Source: Propionibacteriaceae bacterium (lineage in GTDB: Bacteria; Actinomycetota; Actinomycetes; Propionibacteriales; Propionibacteriaceae). Taken from it: a stretch of DNA of 5,461 nucleotides. Numbering within the stretch: the stretch's first letter is position 1; each line of letters begins with the position of its first letter. Shown here in pieces: positions 1 to 4,523 of the stretch. The notes below the pieces were generated by a model. That model was not told the origin of the DNA. It worked only from the letters and a program-made list of their open reading frames with translations, and made no database searches. The position numbers were made by a program, and so were the translations under genes. The DNA lies in assembly GCA_003153855.1 (NCBI GenBank), contig PMBM01000185.1:1-5461 (forward strand), written 5' to 3'.

Positions 1-249
1 CTGTCCGTACGTGCGACCGAAGAAGCCGTGACGCTGACGGAACCGGCCCGGCCCGCCCGCGCCCCGAAGGCGCCCGAGGCCGTCAACCCCCGCGCCTTGG
101 AGGTTGCCTCGGATCTGAGCGAGCACTTCGACACTCGCGTGGTCGTGGCCATGAGCCGGAACCACGGCAAGATCACCATCGAGTTCGCCGGCCAGGAGGA
201 TCTCGACCGGATCCTGGCGATCATCGGCGGAAGCACCGTCAACCAATAG
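1..249 (+). CDS. parB: Chromosome partitioning protein ParB, C-terminal part
   Basis: This is the 3' end of parB. The reading frame is open from base 1 and ends at TAG 247-249, leaving 82 residues. ParB binds centromere-like parS sites near oriC, spreads on DNA as a CTP-dependent clamp and works with the ATPase ParA to segregate origins. The N-terminal CTP-binding domain and the helix-turn-helix lie outside the window. What is visible starts with LSVRATEEAV, the usual end of the ParB core. An Ala/Pro/Arg-rich linker follows (about residues 14-30), then the C-terminal dimerisation domain (about 31-77) with the typical GKITIEF and EDLDRIL strand-helix pattern. A GTG at 28 could be read as a start, but the family motif lies upstream of it, so it is internal. 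The gene converges with the DUF3817 gene. No parS-like sequence (GTTTCACGTGAAAC type) was seen in the window. Identification is by recognised motifs only, but is quite secure. Confidence 0.92.
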   Translation: MSVRATEEAVTLTEPARPARAPKAPEAVNPRALEVASDLSEHFDTRVVVAMSRNHGKITIEFAGQEDLDRILAIIGGSTVNQ

Positions 250-309
250 GCAATCTAACAACAGAGCGCCAAATCGACAAACCCCTAAAAGACTAAATCG
301 CTAAGTGAC
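250..309. other. A-rich convergent intergenic gap, parB / DUF3817
   Basis: These 60 bases separate the stop of parB from the stop of the leftward operon. The GC content is about 43% (26 of 60 by hand count), far below the flanking genes. The plus strand is A-rich, so leftward transcripts are U-rich here, which would suit transcription ending. I found no clear stem-loop with a following U-tract in either direction, so I do not call an intrinsic terminator. The hexamer AAATCG occurs twice (271-276 and 295-300). Confidence 0.6.
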
Positions 310-771
310 TCAGCGCAGGATGTCCGGGTTCGAGTAGGCGATCCGGCGGTTGACGTCCTTGCGTGCGATGAACTCGGCCACGAACGACAGGAACGGGATC
401 GTGCCCGCGAGTGCGATGAGGATGACGTTGCGGATACTCCACTTCACACGACGCCCGAGGTCTATCGCCGTAAGGATCAGCAGCATGTACAGCCAGCCGT
501 GCGGTACGCCGAACCACGTCACCCAGCGGTCGTCGTGGCCGATGTACTTCATGGGTACAGCGAACAGCATCAGCAGCACCAGCAGGACGCCGACCGTGTA
601 CGCCATGACGCGGTAGCGGATCAGCGCAGCACGGACCTTCGGGATCTCGTCCGCGGGGATGACGGGGGTCAGCGGATGCACGAAGCCCGCAGGCTGGGTC
701 GGGGACGGACCCGCCGACGGCTGCGCCGCCGACCCGCTCTTCCCGACTGTCTCCTCGGTGCTTTCGCTCAC
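310..771 (-). CDS. DUF3817 family integral membrane protein
   Basis: This encodes a 153-residue membrane protein of unknown function. The first 45 residues or so are polar and rich in Ser, Pro and Ala, and probably cytoplasmic and disordered. Three hydrophobic segments follow, at about residues 53-74, 91-106 and 114-136. The pattern matches the DUF3817 family as I know it: an Arg-rich lead into TM1, a PMKY motif after it (73-76), an HGWLYM motif (91-96) and a P-containing last helix followed by a basic tail. The frame is open further upstream to 897, but the GTG at 769-771 is chosen because it has a strong Shine-Dalgarno sequence (GGAGGA, 778-783, spacer 6) and because the extension would run into the SURF1 gene. 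It is the last gene of the leftward operon, 32 nt after SURF1. That placement may hint at a membrane or respiratory role, but this is inference. Confidence 0.85.
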   Translation of the reverse strand: MSESTEETVGKSGSAAQPSAGPSPTQPAGFVHPLTPVIPADEIPKVRAALIRYRVMAYTVGVLLVLLMLFAVPMKYIGHDDRWVTWFGVPHGWLYMLLILTAIDLGRRVKWSIRNVILIALAGTIPFLSFVAEFIARKDVNRRIAYSNPDILR

Positions 772-777
772 GCCAGA

Positions 778-783
778 TCCTCC
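778..783 (-). promoter_or_regulatory. Ribosome binding site deciding the DUF3817 start
   Basis: Read on the minus strand this is GGAGGA, six bases before the GTG at 769-771. It is the best Shine-Dalgarno match in the window and sits wholly in the 32-nt gap after the SURF1 stop, which supports GTG 771 over the longer upstream frame. Confidence 0.75.
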
Positions 784-803
784 CTCTCGGTATCGCGCAA
801 AGC

Positions 804-1505
804 CTAGTCGCCGTCGCTGAGCTGCATCCCCCGCCGGCGGTAGTTGCGGGCGATGAGGACGCTCATGACGAGCGCGAAGGCGGCGAACGCCCACCACTGC
901 AGCGCGTACCCGGCGTTCCGGAACTGACCGTCGAGCGTGGGGAGCACGACCGCCGCCGCCGCGAGCCCCTGAGCCTGGGCCTCAGACGGGTCGAGCGTGA
1001 CGTACCCCGAGACCACCGGCTGCGGCCACACCTGAGCGAGCGCCTGGAGCCGTACGGATCCGTACGCTCCGGCGGGCACTGTCCAGTCCGACGCGGCCTC
1101 CGTCGGCAGGAACACGCCGGTCTGTGTCAGGTCTCCGCTCGGCGGCACCTCGCGGCCCGACCCGACCCCCCGCGCGATCGCCACGACACGGCCGTCGGCG
1201 AGCTGGAGGGCAGTGACGACCCGACCTGTACCGTCCTTGCCGACGACGAGCACCTGCTGCGCCGCGAGGTAGTGGCCGGTCACCGACACTGTGCGGCCCC
1301 ACAGACCGTTCACGCCGTCGCCGGTCACCGTCCCGTCGAGCGGCGCCACAGGCTGCCCAGTGATCGCGGCAGCCGCCGACTGGCCCTGGTTGGCGAAGAC
1401 CTGCGCCTGCCAGAGCCCCAGCCAGCCCATGACGACGGCAGCCACGACACCGACCGTGACGATCAGCCGCGGCACCCAGGGGGACCGTACGGGGGCTTCG
1501 CCCAT
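804..1505 (-). CDS. SURF1 family cytochrome oxidase assembly protein
   Basis: This 233-residue protein has the SURF1 layout: a short basic N-terminus, TM1 (about 13-33, ending in the GWLGLWQ motif), a large extracytoplasmic domain, and TM2 (about 203-219) followed by an Arg-rich cytoplasmic tail. Typical family elements are GHYL (77-80), the ARG segment (111-113) and GYALQWWAFA (199-208) at the start of TM2. SURF1/Shy1 proteins help insert heme a into cytochrome c oxidase subunit I. The Paracoccus proteins bind heme through a His in an NNHLGYA-type motif; here the matching stretch reads FRNAGYA, so that His appears to be absent. ATG 1503-1505 starts only 3 nt after the ligase stop, with a modest GAGG (1514-1517) eight bases upstream inside the ligase gene, so translational coupling is likely. 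Family assignment is confident; the precise role in heme a delivery is inferred. Confidence 0.9.
   Translation of the reverse strand: MGEAPVRSPWVPRLIVTVGVVAAVVMGWLGLWQAQVFANQGQSAAAAITGQPVAPLDGTVTGDGVNGLWGRTVSVTGHYLAAQQVLVVGKDGTGRVVTALQLADGRVVAIARGVGSGREVPPSGDLTQTGVFLPTEAASDWTVPAGAYGSVRLQALAQVWPQPVVSGYVTLDPSEAQAQGLAAAAVVLPTLDGQFRNAGYALQWWAFAAFALVMSVLIARNYRRRGMQLSDGD
1051..1066. repeat. Perfect 16-bp palindrome inside the SURF1 gene
   Basis: The sequence is CGTACGGATCCGTACG, identical to its own reverse complement. With one bulged C at the left, the arms extend by GAGC/GCTC on either side (about 1047-1069). It encodes part of the extracytoplasmic domain around residue 150, so it may be only a by-product of codon choice. 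Confidence 0.9.
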
Positions 1506-1508
1506 CCG

Positions 1509-2465
1509 CTAAGCCTCGGCTCCCCGCAGCCGCGCGAGCGCGATGAGCGAAGACAGGACGTGTCCCAGGTCCATCCCGGCCGCTTCCATCGACAAGGGCA
1601 TCGTGGACGTCTCGGTCATGCCCGGCGCGACGTTCGCCTCGAGGAAGACCGGCGTGCCGTCCGCATCCACGATGAGATCGGTACGGGAGAGGTCGCGGAG
1701 CCCCAGGGCCTGGTGCGCACCGATCGCGAGCTGCGCACAACGCTCGGCGACGTCGTCGCTCAGCTCCGCCGGCGCCAGGAACCGCGTCGCGCCCGCCGTG
1801 TACCGCGCGGTGTAGTCGTACACACCCGAGTCCGGGCGGATCTCCACGGCCGGCAGCGCCATCGGGCCGCTGCCGGTGTCGATCACCGGGACGGCCACCT
1901 CGATGCCCGTCACGAAGCGCTCGACGACAGCCACGCCGCCGTACGCATACGCCTGCACCATCGCCGAGGGCAGGTCCTCGATCCGCTCGACCTTCGCGCA
2001 CCCAAGCGCCGACCCGCTGCGGGCCGGCTTGACCATCATCGGGAAGCCGAGGTGCTTGGCCAAGGCCGCGACCAGGGCCGGGGCGCCGAGCTCACGGAAC
2101 ATGTCGTCGGGCAGCGCGACCTGCGCGGGCGTCGCCCACCCGGCCGACGCGACACGCGGCGTCGCGATCGCCTTGTCGAACGCCACGCGGGCCGACTTGG
2201 AGCCGCTGCCGACGAACGGCACCTCGGCGAGCTCGAGCGCCTGCCGCAGCGCCCCGTCCTCGCCGGCACCGCCGTGGAGCATCGGTACGACGACGGGCTT
2301 GCCCAGCTCTTCCAACCGGCCCAGGAGCGAGCTGGACACGTCGAGCTCGACGACTTCGTGCCCCACGTCCCGCAGCGCCTGCGCGGCACGCCGCCCTGAC
2401 CTCAGCGACACCTCCCGCTCGTGCGACAGCCCGCCGGCAAGGACGACGACCAGATCTGAACTCAT
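1509..2465 (-). CDS. D-alanine--D-alanine ligase family (ATP-grasp)
   Basis: This encodes a 318-residue ATP-grasp ligase of the Ddl family, which joins two D-alanines with ATP to give the dipeptide used in peptidoglycan precursors. Motifs in order: VVLAGGLSHEREVSLRSG (7-24), LHGGAGEDG (63-71), GSGSKSARVAFDK (86-98), VKPARSGSALG (145-155), VERFVTGIE (181-189), YDYTARY (216-222), and SRTDLIVDADG followed by FLEANVAPGMT (260-284). By hand alignment to E. coli DdlB, the main catalytic and metal or ATP residues are kept: E16, K98, K146, S152, E182, E189, R261, D263, E276 and N278. Two substrate-side positions differ: GSA instead of GSS (151-153), and T288 where DdlB has L282. Actinobacteria usually also carry a longer ddl elsewhere, so this may be a second, par-proximal copy. 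The start is ATG 2463-2465 with AGGAG nine bases upstream. I leave the symbol empty because substrate and essentiality are not shown. Confidence 0.9.
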   Translation of the reverse strand: MSSDLVVVLAGGLSHEREVSLRSGRRAAQALRDVGHEVVELDVSSSLLGRLEELGKPVVVPMLHGGAGEDGALRQALELAEVPFVGSGSKSARVAFDKAIATPRVASAGWATPAQVALPDDMFRELGAPALVAALAKHLGFPMMVKPARSGSALGCAKVERIEDLPSAMVQAYAYGGVAVVERFVTGIEVAVPVIDTGSGPMALPAVEIRPDSGVYDYTARYTAGATRFLAPAELSDDVAERCAQLAIGAHQALGLRDLSRTDLIVDADGTPVFLEANVAPGMTETSTMPLSMEAAGMDLGHVLSSLIALARLRGAEA

Positions 2466-2474
2466 GGCAGCTTG

Positions 2475-2479
2475 CTCCT
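2475..2479 (-). promoter_or_regulatory. Ribosome binding site of the ddl-like gene
   Basis: The minus strand reads AGGAG here, nine bases before the ATG at 2463-2465. It overlaps the TAG stop (2478-2480) of the upstream aminotransferase, so a ribosome finishing that gene sits on this site. This supports coupled translation of the two genes. Confidence 0.65.
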
Positions 2480-3788
2480 AGGAGACGTCGGGCCCGGGGC
2501 CCGAGGCAAAATCGTGGGGATGCGGGGTCGAGTCGATGCCGAACATGGTGTGGATCTCGAGCTCGGCGTCGAGCACCTCGCCGAGGCGACGAGTGCCCTC
2601 GAGGATGCGTTCGGGCGTCGGGAAGCAGTACGACAGCCGCATGTTCCGGCTGCCGAGCCCGTCGGCGTAGAAGGCGGTGCCCGGCACGTACGCCACCCTG
2701 TTCGTCACCGCACGCGGCAGCAGCGCCTGCGAGTCCAGCCCCTCCGGCAGCGTCACCCAGACGAAGAAGCCGCCCTTGGGGTGCGTCCAGGTCGTACCCG
2801 CCGGCATGTGGGCGGTCAGCCCGTCCAGCAGGGCGTCGCGGCGTGCCCTGTACATGTCCTTGAAGACCGTGATCTGCGCCTTCCAGTCCCAGTTCGACAG
2901 GTACGTCGAGATCACGAACTGGCTGAACACCGGCGGGCACAGCGTCGCCGACTCCTGCGCCATGACGAGCTTCTCCCGGACGGCGTGCGGCGCGAGTGCC
3001 CAGCCGACACGGAAACCGGGCGCGAAGGTCTTCGAGAACGACCCGAGGTAGACGACGTTCTCGGCGTCGAACGACCGGATCGCCGGGATCGGGTCCGCGT
3101 CGAGGCTCAGCAGGCCGTACGGGTTGTCCTCGACGATCAGCACGTTCTCCTCGCGGCAGATCAGCGCGATCTCGTGCCGTCGCTCGAGCGAGGTGAGCAC
3201 GCCCGACGGGTTGTTGAAGTTCGGGATCGTGTACAGGAACTTCAGGCGGCGGCCCTGCGACCTCACCGTACGGATCGCAGCGGTCAGTGCCTCCGGCAGC
3301 ATCCCGTCGTCGTCCATCGCGACGTGGACGACCTGCGCCTGGTACGCCTGGAACGTGCCCAGCGCGCCCACGTACGACGGCGCCTCGGCCAGGACCACGT
3401 CGCCCGGGTCGATGAACGTGCGTGTGACGAGGTCGAGCGCCTGCTGCGAGCCGGTCGTGATCGTGACGTCGTCGGGGTGGCCGTTGATGCCCTCGAGCGA
3501 CATCACCTCGCAGATCTGCTCGCGAATGACCTCCTCGCCCTGCCCCGACCCGTACTGCATGGCCTGCGTGCCGCGCGTGGCGATGAGCTCGCCGATCTTC
3601 GAGCCGATGATGTCGAGCGGGAGGTCGGAGATGTTGGGCATGCCGCCGGCGAGCGAGACGACTTCGGGGCGGTTGGCGACGGAGAACAGAGCTCGTACAG
3701 CGGACACCCTCAGGCCGTGCGTGCGCTCGGCGTACGTCTCGACGTAACGGTCGAGCCGGGTATCGCGTCTGGGCTGCTCAAGACTCAC
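2478..3788 (-). CDS. PLP-dependent aminotransferase, LysN / 2-aminoadipate type
   Basis: This 436-residue protein is a fold-type I, class I/II aminotransferase of the LysN/MocR catalytic-domain group. It moves an amino group between amino acids and 2-oxo acids through pyridoxal phosphate. Visible elements: SLAGGMP (45-51), the cofactor phosphate loop GSQQALD (113-119), EAPSYVGAL (135-143), PNFNNPSG (189-196) with N193, EDNPYG (220-225) with D221 and Y224, GSFSKTFAPGFRVGW (249-263) with K253 as the Schiff-base lysine and R260, and MRLSY (383-387) with R384 for the substrate carboxylate. No winged-helix DNA-binding domain is present, so it is an enzyme rather than a MocR regulator. A polar His/Pro/Asp-rich tail follows residue 410. 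The open frame reaches back to 4082, but that extension lies antisense to the GNAT gene, and homology starts near the GTG at 3786-3788. No good Shine-Dalgarno precedes this GTG. It is the first gene of the leftward operon. The exact substrate cannot be read from sequence. Confidence 0.9.
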   Translation of the reverse strand: MSLEQPRRDTRLDRYVETYAERTHGLRVSAVRALFSVANRPEVVSLAGGMPNISDLPLDIIGSKIGELIATRGTQAMQYGSGQGEEVIREQICEVMSLEGINGHPDDVTITTGSQQALDLVTRTFIDPGDVVLAEAPSYVGALGTFQAYQAQVVHVAMDDDGMLPEALTAAIRTVRSQGRRLKFLYTIPNFNNPSGVLTSLERRHEIALICREENVLIVEDNPYGLLSLDADPIPAIRSFDAENVVYLGSFSKTFAPGFRVGWALAPHAVREKLVMAQESATLCPPVFSQFVISTYLSNWDWKAQITVFKDMYRARRDALLDGLTAHMPAGTTWTHPKGGFFVWVTLPEGLDSQALLPRAVTNRVAYVPGTAFYADGLGSRNMRLSYCFPTPERILEGTRRLGEVLDAELEIHTMFGIDSTPHPHDFASGPGPDVS

Positions 3789-3819
3789 CCGGCCTAGTCT
3801 GCCGTAGGCGAGGGATGGT

Positions 3820-3835
3820 CGGTACGATCGAACCG
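3820..3835. repeat. Imperfect 16-bp inverted repeat over the candidate -10
   Basis: The sequence CGGTACGATCGAACCG matches its reverse complement at 14 of 16 positions, and its centre is CGATCG. It overlaps the TACGAT candidate and lies in the divergent region, which is where a repressor operator would be expected. No regulator is known for it. Confidence 0.45.
3823..3828 (+). promoter_or_regulatory. Candidate -10 box (TACGAT) for the GNAT gene
   Basis: TACGAT fits the actinobacterial housekeeping -10 pattern TANNNT. A poor -35 candidate, CTGCCG, lies at 3799-3804 with an 18-bp spacer. Transcription would start near 3835, giving a leader of about 40 nt that contains the AGAGG ribosome site (3864-3868), five bases from the ATG. 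Found by eye only. Confidence 0.4.
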
Positions 3836-3873
3836 CAGGGCAAGCACGCAGCCAACGTTCAACAGAGGTCCCG

Positions 3874-4509
3874 ATGAACCGTCCGGCGTGGCCGATCAAC
3901 GGCCGCCGCTTCCGGATCCTGCATGCCTCCGATCTCGACACGCTCCCGTTGTGCGGCACGTGCAAGGAGATGGAGAGGCTCGTCAAGGACCGCGCGTGGG
4001 CCGATGCGGGCGACGACGAGTGGGGCTTCTGCGGGATCGGCGTGTACGTGTCGGGCCGGCTGATGGCGTACGCGCTCGTCACGCCCGCCCTGTACGTGCC
4101 GCGGCGTCACCCGCTGGCCCGCGGCGCCAACGCCGACGCGGCCGCGCTGCTCGCGCTGTACGTGGAGGGCACCCCGCCACAGCAGGCGCTCGGCAAGCAG
4201 GCCGTGCAGCGGCTCGCGGCGAAGCTCGTCGACCAGCGCAACATCAACGCCATCGACGCGGCGTCGTCGGAGCGCGGCGTCTGCCAGCGTCCCTCCCGCA
4301 ACTGGCTCCAGGCGAACGGGTTCCGGCCCCTCGACGACGGCGTACGGCACCGGCTCGATCTCCGCGCCACCCGCGTCTGGTTGCCGAGCCCGCAGGAAGT
4401 CGTGCGTCAGGTCGCCGACATCGTCAGGCCCGTCACCCCGCCCCAGGCGGCTGGGCTCACCGACCACAGTCTCCACGTCGCGCACCGGGAGCTCGTCCGC
4501 ACGAGGTAG
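3874..4509 (+). CDS. GNAT-family N-acetyltransferase-like protein
   Basis: This 211-residue protein resembles a group of actinobacterial GNAT proteins that have an early Cys-x2-Cys motif, here CGTC at 27-30, and often sit near parB. GNAT enzymes transfer an acetyl group from acetyl-CoA to amines; the substrate here is unknown. The central part looks like a GNAT core: FCGIGVYVSGRLMAYALVTP (52-71) fits paired strands, ALLALYVEG (91-99) the next strand, and QQALGKQAVQRLAAKL (103-118) the acetyl-CoA loop and helix. INAIDA (124-129) and the WLQANGFRPL segment (144-153) fit the late strand and helix. The acetyl-CoA loop, usually Q/R-x-x-G-x-G/A, reads QQALGKQ and is weak. The ATG at 3874 has AGAGG five bases upstream. 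It is transcribed away from the aminotransferase operon and converges with the next gene. Function could be enzymatic or regulatory; the family call is moderate to good. Confidence 0.78.
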   Translation: MNRPAWPINGRRFRILHASDLDTLPLCGTCKEMERLVKDRAWADAGDDEWGFCGIGVYVSGRLMAYALVTPALYVPRRHPLARGANADAAALLALYVEGTPPQQALGKQAVQRLAAKLVDQRNINAIDAASSERGVCQRPSRNWLQANGFRPLDDGVRHRLDLRATRVWLPSPQEVVRQVADIVRPVTPPQAAGLTDHSLHVAHRELVRTR

Positions 4510-4523
4510 GCCCGGGGCCGAGG

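Larger units (their letters stand above)
3789..3873. promoter_or_regulatory. Divergent promoter region, aminotransferase operon / GNAT
   Basis: These 85 bases separate the GTG of the leftward operon from the ATG of the GNAT gene, so promoters for both should lie here. For the rightward side see the TACGAT candidate. For the leftward side I see no strong Shine-Dalgarno. A weak -10-like CAGACT (minus strand, 3796-3801) lies seven bases from the GTG, a spacing that would fit a leaderless transcript, but the match to TANNNT is imperfect and this is tentative. An imperfect 16-bp palindrome covers 3820-3835. Confidence 0.5.

Noticed and set aside
300..314. Imperfect palindrome GCTAAGTGACTCAGC near the DUF3817 stop
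   Set aside because: The centre leaves a one-base loop and there are two mismatched positions, so no stable RNA hairpin is expected.
772..897. N-terminal extension of the DUF3817 frame by 42 codons
   Set aside because: Its upstream part overlaps the SURF1 3' end, it is Arg-rich as expected for an out-of-frame reading of GC-rich DNA, and the strong ribosome site points to GTG 771.
982..2001. Long minus-strand open frame across the SURF1 and ligase genes
   Set aside because: Its product is Arg/Gly/Ala-rich with no recognisable motif. It is a shadow of two well-supported genes.
1272..2399. Long plus-strand open frame opposite SURF1 and the ligase
   Set aside because: Arg/His/Asp-rich translation typical of antisense frames in high-GC DNA, with no family motif.
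2472..3797. Plus-strand open frame of 441 codons opposite the aminotransferase
   Set aside because: It mirrors the real gene almost end to end, is Arg/Val-rich and has no motif. Long antisense frames are expected at this GC content.
3789..4082. N-terminal extension of the aminotransferase frame by 98 codons on the minus strand
   Set aside because: It runs antisense through the GNAT gene, has no family-like sequence, and homology begins at GTG 3788.
3859..4485. Minus-strand open frame opposite the GNAT gene
   Set aside because: Low-complexity Arg/Val-rich translation, with no ribosome site or homology to support it.
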